Shown here: one piece after another, positions 1-6,892 of the stretch
Layout of the letters: the number at the start of each line of letters is the position of its first letter
Numbering within the stretch: the stretch's first letter is position 1
The notes under the pieces: model-generated
The model's database searches: none
What the model saw: the letters and a program-made list of their open reading frames with translations, nothing else
Told to the model about the DNA's origin: nothing
Assembly: GCA_002733915.1 (NCBI GenBank)
Contig: NVXN01000011.1
Location: 2,317 to 10,421 of the forward strand
Direction of reading: 5' to 3'
Source of the DNA: Aequorivita sp.
GTDB taxonomy: Bacteria > Bacteroidota > Bacteroidia > Flavobacteriales > Flavobacteriaceae
Length of the DNA: 8,105 nucleotides
Program-made: the position numbers and the translations under genes

Positions 1-1
1 G

Positions 2-2353
2 CAGTTTAATGGGCAATATGACTATACGGCCTTCGGCAATACATTAAATATTGAAGAAAACGGCCAAGGCGGACAATGCTTTATTCTCACCAGCAGCAGC
101 GCCGATTTTCAACTGCAACCTAATCAAGAAATTGTTGCTGCCTATATGTATTGGGCGGGCTCGGGACCGGGAGACTTCAATGTTACGCTAAACCAAGTTC
201 CCATAAATGCCGAACGCACTTTCAATGTAACTTTTAATAGTGGCGGACAAGATTACATTTATTTTGCGGCTTTTGCAGATGTTACGCAACAAATTCAATC
301 CACTGGTAACGGCAACTATACATTATCGGACTTAGATCTCACACTTATAATCCCTGCTTATTGCAGTCCGCCCGGTTCGGGCACCAACTTCGGGGGGTGG
401 GCGGTTACAGTGGTTTACGAGGATGCTACTCTTTCCAACAATCAAGTAAATGTTTTTGATGGCTTGGAGAGTGTATCCAACCAAAACCCTACCTTGGATA
501 TTACATTGGACAATCTCATGGTCCTCGATACGCAGGGTGCCAAAATTGGTTTTCTGGCTTGGGAGGGCGACCGTGGACTTGCCGTTAATGAAACCCTTCG
601 CATCAATGGAAATATTCTTAGCAATCTTCCGCTAAATCCTCCCGACAACGCCTTTAATGGCACCAACAGTTTTACCGGAAGTGATACCCTATATAATATG
701 GATATTGACTTCTATCCGATTTCAAACTATATAAATCCGGGAGATACTTCAGCGACCATCAGACTCACCAGTGGACAGGATTTTGTAATGGTAAACAATA
801 TTATTACCGTCTTAAATACCGAACTGCCCGACGCTACTATCTCCATTGACAATATTATAGGAGCTATGGAATGCGGCGACGGGGAATTGACCATTGATTA
901 CACCGTTTACAATCTCAACAGTACCGATGTTTTACCTGCGGGAACGCCTATTGCTTTTTATGCAGATGAAACCTTAGTAGCTCAAAGTGCTACTGTGGGA
1001 GTGATACCCATTGATGGACAGGAAAGTGGAACTGTAACTTTTACGGTTCCCAACAATATTGAAGCAGATTTTATTCTTAAAACTATCGTGGATGATACCG
1101 GAAATGGCAGCGGAATAGTCGATGAAATAAATGAAGAAAACAACGAAGACGAAACACCTATCCATTTATTACTAAATCCAGTAATTACGGGACTTCGTAA
1201 TCTGAAAACTTGTGATGTTATTGGCGAAGAATTTTTTGATTTAACCGAATCTACTTCACAAATTGACCCAATTTATGAATTGAGTTTTCATCTTTCTGAG
1301 GCAGATGCGCAGAACAATGTAAACCCAATTTCAAATCCCGAAAACTTTCAGAATACAGAAAACCCCCAGACCATTTACATCCGAGTTTCAAATCCAGATT
1401 GTTTTCTAGTTGATAGTTTTACTGTAGAGGTTGTTCCGTGCCCTTTGCCCGACGCCACAATTGAACTTCCTGAAATTTCTGCCTGTCGCGATCGCGCTTT
1501 ATTGCTTCCGTTTACAGTTTATAATTTGGAAGCAACGGCACCGCTGCCTGCCAGTACTTCCATAGCATTTTATACGGACGGACTTTTGTTGGGGCTTTCG
1601 CAAACCCGACAAAGTATTCCAATTGGTAGTAGTGAAAATGGCGAAGTAGAAGTTCTTTTGCCAGACAGTTTACCAAATACTTTTACAATCATAGCTGTTG
1701 TGGACGATGATGGAAACGGAAATGGCGCGGTTGAAGAACTTCGGGAGAACAACAACAGTTTTGAGCAGACCATTTCCTTTGAAAGCATCCCTCCCATTTC
1801 CAACTTGCCAAATCTTTTGGAATGTGATAAAGGTTTTGATACGGCTATTTTTGACTTAACACAACAGGACGATTTGATAAGCACGGGGAACGATGATGTA
1901 ATATTGTATTTTACAACTATGGAAAATGCTTTGGAGAATACTAATCCCATTAGCAATCCAACACAATATCAAAACGGCACTGATCCACAATCAATTTATG
2001 TACGGCTCGAAAACGAAATCTGCTTTGCCACAGCTTCTTTTTTATTGACTACGGAAAACTGTGCTCCTTTTATTCCACAAGGTTTCTCGCCCAACGGTGA
2101 TGGTATCAACGATACTTTTGAAATAAGCAATCTGCTGAACATTTACGAAAACTTTGAACTTAACATTTACTCTCGCGAGGGTAACCTGATACACACTGCC
2201 CATAACGCTGATGGCTTTTGGGATGGTGTGGCTACAAAAGGACTGCTTTTTACAGGAAGTATTGTTCCGGTGGGTACATATTATTATGTTTTGGTTTTGA
2301 ACGACCCCAAATATCCCGAAGCCTTTATAGGTTGGGTTTATGTGAATTATTAA
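2..2353 (+). CDS. T9SS type B sorting domain (gliding motility-associated C-terminal) surface protein, 5'-truncated
   Basis: The reading frame is open from the first full codon at base 2, so the true start lies upstream; 783 residues are visible. Residues about 1-270 are a beta-rich region with AYMYWAGSG (near 47) and GGWAVTVVYED, a pattern seen in large flavobacterial secreted proteins. Residues 275-480 and 482-687 are two tandem repeat units. Each starts LPDATI, contains a CARDB-like segment (TVYNL, IAFY, VVDD/IVDD then GNG) and ends with a Cys-bracketed segment carrying FDLT, NPISNP and a YVR/YIR-type strand. Residues 688-783 form the C-terminal sorting domain, with GFSPNGDGINDTFEI at 694-708 and a terminal YYYVL...GWVYVNY. 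From family knowledge, this domain directs export across the outer membrane by the type IX secretion system and surface attachment or release. The specific role (adhesin, matrix protein or other) is not evident and I see no enzymatic domain. An internal ATG at 146 is not a credible start, because homology-like sequence continues upstream of it. Confidence 0.9.
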   Translation, partial: QFNGQYDYTAFGNTLNIEENGQGGQCFILTSSSADFQLQPNQEIVAAYMYWAGSGPGDFNVTLNQVPINAERTFNVTFNSGGQDYIYFAAFADVTQQIQSTGNGNYTLSDLDLTLIIPAYCSPPGSGTNFGGWAVTVVYEDATLSNNQVNVFDGLESVSNQNPTLDITLDNLMVLDTQGAKIGFLAWEGDRGLAVNETLRINGNILSNLPLNPPDNAFNGTNSFTGSDTLYNMDIDFYPISNYINPGDTSATIRLTSGQDFVMVNNIITVLNTELPDATISIDNIIGAMECGDGELTIDYTVYNLNSTDVLPAGTPIAFYADETLVAQSATVGVIPIDGQESGTVTFTVPNNIEADFILKTIVDDTGNGSGIVDEINEENNEDETPIHLLLNPVITGLRNLKTCDVIGEEFFDLTESTSQIDPIYELSFHLSEADAQNNVNPISNPENFQNTENPQTIYIRVSNPDCFLVDSFTVEVVPCPLPDATIELPEISACRDRALLLPFTVYNLEATAPLPASTSIAFYTDGLLLGLSQTRQSIPIGSSENGEVEVLLPDSLPNTFTIIAVVDDDGNGNGAVEELRENNNSFEQTISFESIPPISNLPNLLECDKGFDTAIFDLTQQDDLISTGNDDVILYFTTMENALENTNPISNPTQYQNGTDPQSIYVRLENEICFATASFLLTTENCAPFIPQGFSPNGDGINDTFEISNLLNIYENFELNIYSREGNLIHTAHNADGFWDGVATKGLLFTGSIVPVGTYYYVLVLNDPKYPEAFIGWVYVNY
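824..2062 (+). repeat. two tandem 206-codon protein repeat units inside the T9SS surface protein
   Basis: Unit 1 spans 824-1441 and unit 2 spans 1445-2062. Each is 206 codons from LPDAT to a closing Cys, with one Pro codon between them. The units share LPDATI, TVYNL, IAFY, DGNG/TGNG, EENN/ENNN, FDLT and NPISNP at matching positions, but are strongly diverged elsewhere. The DNA identity looks low, so this is an old protein-level duplication rather than a recent DNA repeat. Small indels within the units cancel out to give equal length. Confidence 0.8.
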
Positions 2354-2357
2354 TAAA

Positions 2358-2381
2358 GAAAGAGCGCTTTTGCGCCCTTTC
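2358..2381. terminator. hairpin between convergent genes, possible bidirectional terminator
   Basis: The arms GAAAGAGCGC (2358-2367) and GCGCCCTTTC (2372-2381) pair over ten positions with one A-C mismatch around a TTTT loop. The hairpin starts four bases after the stop of the plus-strand surface protein gene and lies about 40 bases beyond the stop of the minus-strand VWA gene. Read on the minus strand it is followed by TTTATTA, a weak U-tract. On the plus strand no T-run follows, so termination in that direction is less certain. Confidence 0.5.
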
Positions 2382-2422
2382 GATCAAAAAACCAAACCAC
2401 ATCACAAATTCATAGCTCAGGT

Positions 2423-4309
2423 TTATTTACTGCTCTTTACCAACCTTATGAACTCTGCTCGGTATCCGTCGGCATCGGTTCCCTTACCAGCCTCTGCTAA
2501 GACAATTACATCTTCTCTTTTTTTTGTGTTTATAAATTCAGATTTGCGCAGCTGCATTCCGAAAAGTGCTACCGCTGCCGAAAACTTTAAGTCATCCGAA
2601 GCACTATCTATGGAAATGTTTTCATCTTTCACTGTTTTCTCAATCAATTTACTTACGTCACCATCGGGTTCTTTGTAGCGAAATTTCACTGTAAGCATTT
2701 CATCTTTATAATTTAGATTGGTTTGTTTTGTGTATTTCAAATTATCAATAGCCTTCAAATATTTGCTTTTTACACCCACGGGAATTATTTCATACAGCGC
2801 GGTAACGGTGTGTCCGCTGCCCAATTCACCTGCGTCTTTGGTGTCGTCCTTAAAATCTTCATCGTTCAATAAACGGTTTTCATATCCAATCAATCTATAA
2901 GCCTGTACTTTTGAGGGATTGAACTCCACTTGAATTTTTACATCTTTTGCGATGGTATAAAGAGTTCCGAAGAATTCCGTGCCCAACACTTTTTGCGCTT
3001 CCTGCATGCTGTCTATATAAGCGTGGTTTCCGTTGCCTTTATCGGCTAGAGTTTCAAGTTTGCTGTCTTTGTAATTACCCATTCCTAAACCTAAACAAGT
3101 AAGGAATACACCGCTTTTACGTTTTTCCTCAATTAGGTTCTCCATGGAGCGATCGCTGGAAGCACCAACGTTAAAGTCGCCATCAGTGGCTAGAATGACG
3201 CGATTGTTTCCTTTTTTGCTGAAGTTTTCAGTTGCAACTTTGTAAGCCAATTCAATTCCTGCGCCACCCGCTGTTGAGCCACCCGCGCTAAGATTTTCAA
3301 TGGCATTTCGAATTAATTGTTTTTCTGCTCCAGAAGTGGGCGGCAATACCAATCCTGCAGCACCTGCGTAGACTACGATTGAAACTTTGTCTTTTTCACG
3401 TAATTTATCTACCAAAACATTTAAAGCAGCTTTCAGCAATGGCAGTTTGTTGGTATCATTCATAGAACCAGAAACATCTAATAAAAACACCAAGTTTGAG
3501 GGCGGAACATTTTCTAGGGAAATATCTTTTCCTTTTAAACCAATCCGCACCAACTTGGCATCTTGGTTCCACGGTGAGTTTACCATATCTGCAGTAATTG
3601 AAAACGGATTTTTGCCTGTGGGCTGCGGATAGTTATAGGCGAAGTAATTTACCATTTCTTCAATCTTCACGGCATCTTCCGGCACTTTCTGGCCATTATT
3701 TAGCATTCGGCGTATATTGCTATATCCTGCTTTGTCCACATCTATTGAAAAAGTAGAAAGCGGTGCTGTACCTACACTTTTAAATATATTTTCTTCAATG
3801 CGGCCGTAGGATTCGTTTTCGGAAACAAAGTTTGAATTGGACGTCATTCCTCGTATAACCACAGATGGAGCCTGCCCAACCTTGCCATTTATTCGAACGC
3901 CAGTGGCTTTGCCTTGAAGCATTTTATCGACTGACCTGTTATTTTTTGAAGTTATGGAATACCCCGAGGATTTTTTCTCTCTTCCTCCTCCGTATCCTGT
4001 AACTACAACCTCATCCAAGGTAGCACTTGGCTTTAATGTTACATTAATTTCTCCAGCTTTTTTTATCTTAACTTCTTCGGTTTCAAACCCTACATAGGAG
4101 AAAACCAATTTCTGCCCTATTTGTGCTGAAATACTGTACTTGCCATTAAAATCCGTTTGTGTTCCTGTGGAAGTTCCTTTGATAATAACATTTGCTCCAG
4201 GCAAAACAAGACTTGTATCATCGGTTACTGTACCGCTGATGGAAACTATCTGTGCGTGGAGCTGAAAGCTCAGTAATGCTACTGTAAACAATGTGAAAAG
4301 TGTTTTCAT
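2423..4309 (-). CDS. Exported von Willebrand factor A (YfbK-like) protein with CarboxypepD_reg and TonB plug-like N-terminus
   Basis: This is 628 residues from the ATG at 4309, chosen because MKTLFTLFTVALLSFQLHA is a clear signal peptide with cleavage likely after residue 19. An ATG 15 codons upstream would bury it. There is no lipobox Cys. Residues about 22-93 are a carboxypeptidase-regulatory-like beta sandwich (SISGTVTDDT, LPGANVIIKGTSTGTQTDFNG). Residues about 97-160 resemble the start of a TonB-dependent receptor plug (LDEVVVTGYG, LQGKATGVRI, VVIRGMTS), but no barrel follows. Residues about 165-265 match the N-terminal domain of YfbK-type proteins (PLSTFSIDVDKAGYSNIRR). Residues about 272-445 are the VWA domain with an intact metal-ion-dependent adhesion site: D278, S280, S282 in DVSGSM, T346, and D376 in ATDGD. 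Residues about 447-626 fit the YfbK C-terminal domain. It probably acts in the periplasm or cell envelope by binding protein ligands through a divalent metal; the partner is unknown. The gene has its own candidate promoter. Confidence 0.92.
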   Translation of the reverse strand: MKTLFTLFTVALLSFQLHAQIVSISGTVTDDTSLVLPGANVIIKGTSTGTQTDFNGKYSISAQIGQKLVFSYVGFETEEVKIKKAGEINVTLKPSATLDEVVVTGYGGGREKKSSGYSITSKNNRSVDKMLQGKATGVRINGKVGQAPSVVIRGMTSNSNFVSENESYGRIEENIFKSVGTAPLSTFSIDVDKAGYSNIRRMLNNGQKVPEDAVKIEEMVNYFAYNYPQPTGKNPFSITADMVNSPWNQDAKLVRIGLKGKDISLENVPPSNLVFLLDVSGSMNDTNKLPLLKAALNVLVDKLREKDKVSIVVYAGAAGLVLPPTSGAEKQLIRNAIENLSAGGSTAGGAGIELAYKVATENFSKKGNNRVILATDGDFNVGASSDRSMENLIEEKRKSGVFLTCLGLGMGNYKDSKLETLADKGNGNHAYIDSMQEAQKVLGTEFFGTLYTIAKDVKIQVEFNPSKVQAYRLIGYENRLLNDEDFKDDTKDAGELGSGHTVTALYEIIPVGVKSKYLKAIDNLKYTKQTNLNYKDEMLTVKFRYKEPDGDVSKLIEKTVKDENISIDSASDDLKFSAAVALFGMQLRKSEFINTKKREDVIVLAEAGKGTDADGYRAEFIRLVKSSK

Positions 4310-4338
4310 AATATGTGGTTTTAGTGTTAAACTTGAAG

Positions 4339-4368
4339 TAAAACTACCGCACATTACAGTACTACAAA
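4339..4368 (-). promoter_or_regulatory. candidate Bacteroidota-type promoter for the VWA gene
   Basis: On the minus strand, TTTG (4368-4365) is followed after 18 bases by TAGTTTTA (4346-4339). This matches the Bacteroidota -33 TTTG / -7 TAnnTTTG arrangement except for the last base of the -7 box. Transcription would begin near 4332, leaving a leader of about 22 bases before the ATG at 4309. The placement fits well, but short AT-rich motifs arise easily by chance. Confidence 0.45.
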
Positions 4369-4422
4369 ACGAGAAATGAGGGAACGCAAGCTTTGGGTGA
4401 GGGAAAAAATATAACGATTTTA

Positions 4423-5322
4423 CTACCAGCTCCCGCCACCGCCACCGCCAAAACCACCGCCCGATGAACCGCCACCACCAGAACTACTGCTGGATGGAGA
4501 ACTTACCATGGTAGCCTTAGCCGTAGAAATGGAATCTGAAAATGATTGTGAAAAATTGTGCATTGTAATGGCACCGGTTGATGAAGTGTACCAACTGGGC
4601 GGTTGCAGATCCAGTGCCTCAAACTTCTTAGTCCATTGATTGAATAGTCCAAAAGCAAGGGCATACCCCATAGTGGTCTCAAAATAAGACGGACTGTCTC
4701 GCAATAGCATTTTTAACTTGTTTTCCTCAGCTATCTTTATAAAGTTTTTGAAACCTTTTAACTCGGAAAGCATTTTATTGCCTTTTGTATTTTTCTTTAC
4801 TAAATGAACTGTCATAAATAAAAGAAATACAGTGACTGGAATTACTGCCAAAGCGGCAAAAAGCCCCCATATAATTAAGAAAAAACCAAATAGAAAAACC
4901 CCAAGAAGCAATGTGACAATTATAGTTCGGGTCTGCATTTTCTTTGCTTCGGCCTCGTAATATATTTGAGCTTTGGCTTTCAGAAGGGTTTTGGCACTTG
5001 CCATTTTCGTATAAAATGAATCCTTTAGACTACTTATCAACACTTCCTGTTTCGAGGAAACTGTTGAGCTGCCAAAAAGCCCGTCAAAAATTTTCCGTTC
5101 ATAATCGGGCGCACCGTCGGGCAAGGGTTTAAGTTTGGTTAATTTGGTGTCGTCCTTACCAAACCAGCCCTTTTTTGGTATTTGCTCCATAGTGATAATT
5201 CCTCGCGAACCCCAATATGGAATCAAGGCAATAAGGTCTTGTGTATCTTCGGTATCGTCAATTAAAAAACCAGCCATTGCGGGATCTATGCCGCTGGGCG
5301 GAAAGTAACTGGTAGTTGCCAC
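4423..5322 (-). CDS. DUF2207 protein, C-terminal half (cytoplasmic segment, membrane hairpin, Gly-rich tail)
   Basis: This 299-codon frame can only begin at the GTG at 5322 or a later codon such as the ATG at 5277. Neither is a convincing natural start, because family-type sequence begins before the GTG. Numbering from the GTG, FPPSGIDPAMAGFLIDD (7-23) is the typical DUF2207 segment after the first helix. Residues 133-175 form two hydrophobic helices (TIIVTLLLGVFLFGFFLIIW, then FAALAVIPVTVFLLFMTVHL). FETTMGYALAFGL (214-226) is a family-like motif. The last 26 residues are a Ser/Gly tail ending GGGGGGSW, typical of DUF2207 and of TPM-domain proteins. There is no sign of frameshift or further stops. 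It is probably untranslated or poorly translated unless the TAG is suppressed or is an error. Confidence 0.7.
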   Translation of the reverse strand: MATTSYFPPSGIDPAMAGFLIDDTEDTQDLIALIPYWGSRGIITMEQIPKKGWFGKDDTKLTKLKPLPDGAPDYERKIFDGLFGSSTVSSKQEVLISSLKDSFYTKMASAKTLLKAKAQIYYEAEAKKMQTRTIIVTLLLGVFLFGFFLIIWGLFAALAVIPVTVFLLFMTVHLVKKNTKGNKMLSELKGFKNFIKIAEENKLKMLLRDSPSYFETTMGYALAFGLFNQWTKKFEALDLQPPSWYTSSTGAITMHNFSQSFSDSISTAKATMVSSPSSSSSGGGGSSGGGFGGGGGGSW

Positions 5323-5349
5323 TACCCTATCGTCTTTGCCATATTTATT

Positions 5350-6162
5350 CTATACCCAATAAAACAGCACCAACAAAACGGCGAGTATCAAAGTCCAGCC
5401 ATAATTTGTCCAAAAAGGCCACCAAGGTTTAATTTCCTTCACAGAACCCATTGGAAGATTGAGCAGTACCGTTACATTTTGACCTGAATATGATTTAAAA
5501 CGCGGAAGGCTCTTTGCCTTAAAAACTCCATTCTCGTAATTAATATCATACTCCGTGGTTTCATTTGTTTCACCACTAAAACCTGTATAGATAAAAATAT
5601 TGTCTAAACCTACATCAAGATTCTCCGGTGGATGGATGTTAAAGTCTATCTTTTCAAAAACGGTTTGCCACATGTCAGATTTTATGTTCCAGTAGAACCG
5701 AATCTGCGAATCACCAAAAAGAAAAGCGTTGTAAACCCTGTACTTTATTTCGTAATGCTGCGGACCAATAATGGTTTTATCCTTATCGCCAATTTTTATT
5801 TGAAGGTTGTCACTAATTTTCTGTACAAAATCGAAATCAGCTTCATACTTATGATTGGGCACTTCAATATTTCTAATCTTTATTTTACGCTTTTCCTGAA
5901 TGCTATCTTCGGTAAATAAATCATAATTTGTGCGGATGGTTCTGAAGATACCGTGCTTGTGGGCCGTGAAAGTAATGTCATAATTTTCCACGACATCAAA
6001 ATAGCCTTCCTCGCTGATATAAATATCAACCACGCATTTGTTGACAATAAAATCCTGCGCTGATGTTTTCAGAAAAAATAGCATCCCAAAAAAAAGCAGG
6101 AATAGTTTTTTATCCAACAACAGATTATTAATCTTGGTGTTTATTGCCACAATGCTATTCAT
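5350..6162 (-). CDS. DUF2207 protein, N-terminal half (exported domain and first membrane helix)
   Basis: This is 270 residues from the ATG at 6162. Residues 1-35 are a signal peptide (hydrophobic KLFLLFFGMLFFL, cleavage likely after TSA). Residues about 37-240 are the DUF2207 extracytoplasmic domain, recognisable by HGIFRTIRTNY (70-80), HYEIKYRVYNAF (136-147) and FYWNI (156-160). Residues about 250-270 are a membrane helix that runs directly into the TAG stop. If translation ends there, the product would be an envelope domain anchored by a C-terminal helix, possibly with too few cytoplasmic residues to orient it. The function of DUF2207 is unknown. Codons look normal throughout this half, so it has not been decaying for long. 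Confidence 0.75.
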   Translation of the reverse strand: MNSIVAINTKINNLLLDKKLFLLFFGMLFFLKTSAQDFIVNKCVVDIYISEEGYFDVVENYDITFTAHKHGIFRTIRTNYDLFTEDSIQEKRKIKIRNIEVPNHKYEADFDFVQKISDNLQIKIGDKDKTIIGPQHYEIKYRVYNAFLFGDSQIRFYWNIKSDMWQTVFEKIDFNIHPPENLDVGLDNIFIYTGFSGETNETTEYDINYENGVFKAKSLPRFKSYSGQNVTVLLNLPMGSVKEIKPWWPFWTNYGWTLILAVLLVLFYWV

Positions 6163-6188
6163 TTCAAATAATCTAACAATCCATCACG

Positions 6189-6749
6189 CTACCCAAAACT
6201 CACCTTCACATTTTCACGACTGGCCTCTTCCGTTTCAAAATAATCAAAATGCTGGTAATTGAGCATTCCGGCAAACAATACACCCGGAAAACTCTCGCCA
6301 TAAGTATTGTTCTCGCGTACGGTACCATTGTAATATCTTCGGCTGCGCTCTAGGTTCTCCTCTATTTCGTTAAGCTTTTGCTGCAGGTCCAAAAAGTTAA
6401 TATTTGCTTTTAAATCTGGATATGCTTCCCCCAAGGCAAATATACTGCGCAGACTTTGCTGCAGTTGGTTTTCAGCCTTTATCTGTGCGTTTATATCGTC
6501 TGAAGGCACTGCCATCGCGGCATTTCTAGCTTCAATTACGCTTTCTAAGGTTGATTTTTCGTGGGCTGCGTATCCCTTGACCGTTTCCACTAGATTCGGA
6601 ATCAAATCATAGCGGCGTTTAAGGGCAACATCTATATTGCTCCAAGCGTCTTTTACCATATTTCTGTTTTTTACAAAACGGTTATAGACTATAACAAGAA
6701 GGATAGCCACGACAGCAAGAATGCCAATAACAAGTAAAATAATATTCAT
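6189..6749 (-). CDS. lemA: LemA family membrane protein
   Basis: This is 186 residues, the usual length for LemA. Residues 2-22 are a hydrophobic anchor (IILLVIGILAVVAILLVIVYN). They are followed by the family signature WSNIDVALKRRYDLIPNLVE (36-55), VKGYAAHE and IEARNAA. The rest is a long helical region rich in Gln, Glu and Arg (LQQKLNEIEENLERSRRYYN) and a short C-terminal FDYFETEEA segment. From family knowledge, LemA proteins are membrane-anchored four-helix bundles with an extracytoplasmic domain and no settled biochemical role. The gene is followed after 26 bases by the DUF2207 gene on the same strand, a pairing seen in many bacteria that suggests a shared envelope function. The ATG at 6749 is preceded by an A-rich stretch and no Shine-Dalgarno sequence, as usual in Bacteroidota. 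All residues needed for the fold appear present. Confidence 0.95.
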   Translation of the reverse strand: MNIILLVIGILAVVAILLVIVYNRFVKNRNMVKDAWSNIDVALKRRYDLIPNLVETVKGYAAHEKSTLESVIEARNAAMAVPSDDINAQIKAENQLQQSLRSIFALGEAYPDLKANINFLDLQQKLNEIEENLERSRRYYNGTVRENNTYGESFPGVLFAGMLNYQHFDYFETEEASRENVKVSFG

Positions 6750-6830
6750 AATAGCGGTTTTTTAAAATTGCTTATTATTTAAAAATGAACATCTAAGATA
6801 CTATAAAGTTAGAGGTTATACGCTATTTGT

Positions 6831-6888
6831 TAAAAGTTAATTGTTATTTGGAATTTGGAATTTGGAATTTGTTGTTTGTTATTTGTTC
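6831..6888. repeat. low-complexity TTTGGAA / GTTATTTG-type repeat tract in the divergent intergenic region
   Basis: Three perfect head-to-tail copies of TTGGAAT (6848-6868) are flanked by degenerate TTGTTATTTG / TTGTTTGTTATTTG units from about 6838 to 6886. The tract lies between divergent lemA and alkB and runs to within a few bases of the alkB ATG. Every unit contains TTTG, the -33-like word of Bacteroidota promoters. I see no hairpin or open frame that explains it. Similar TTTG-rich tracts occur between genes in flavobacterial genomes, so it may be a dispersed simple repeat rather than an alkB-specific element. Confidence 0.7.
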
Positions 6889-6892
6889 TATT

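Larger units (their letters stand above)
4423..6162 (-). pseudogene. DUF2207 family membrane protein gene interrupted by one in-frame TAG
   Basis: Two adjacent open frames lie in exactly the same reading frame and are separated only by a TAG at 5352-5350. Reading through gives 579 positions in a single DUF2207 architecture: signal peptide, secreted beta-rich domain, a membrane helix ending at the TAG (codon 271), a cytoplasmic segment, a two-helix membrane hairpin and a Ser/Gly-rich tail. The sequence around the break, FYWV*NKYGKDD, matches the family's usual exit from the first helix into a basic K-x-G-K/R-D stretch, so the codon replaces one residue with no loss of frame. Length and domain order are otherwise normal for the family. 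It lies 26 bases downstream of lemA on the same strand, and the two are probably cotranscribed. It could be a recent nonsense mutation, a sequencing or assembly error, or suppressed amber. I favour mutation or error, because nothing suggests recoding. The two halves are described separately. Confidence 0.8.

Noticed and set aside
1570..1956. Minus-strand open frame of 128 codons inside the T9SS surface protein gene
   Set aside because: It lies wholly antisense to a confident coding region and is Ser/Phe-rich in the way expected of a shadow frame.
2370..2678. Plus-strand open frame of 102 codons after the surface protein gene
   Set aside because: It is antisense to the C-terminal part of the VWA protein and begins inside the intergenic hairpin.
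4310..4354. Upstream ATG giving a 643-residue VWA protein
   Set aside because: It would place 15 residues (MCGSFTSS...) before a well-formed signal peptide and overlaps the candidate promoter; the ATG at 4309 is better.
4423..4500. Gly/Ser-codon repeat at the end of the DUF2207 gene as a DNA repeat element
   Set aside because: It is explained by the protein's Gly-rich tail, which is typical of the family.
6785..6830. TATCTTAG on the minus strand as the lemA promoter
   Set aside because: The -7 box is imperfect and no TTG-type -33 element is present at 17-23 bases upstream.
6827..6892. TTG start extending the AlkB-like protein by 22 residues
   Set aside because: The extension translates the low-complexity repeat tract; the ATG at 6893 gives a normal family length.
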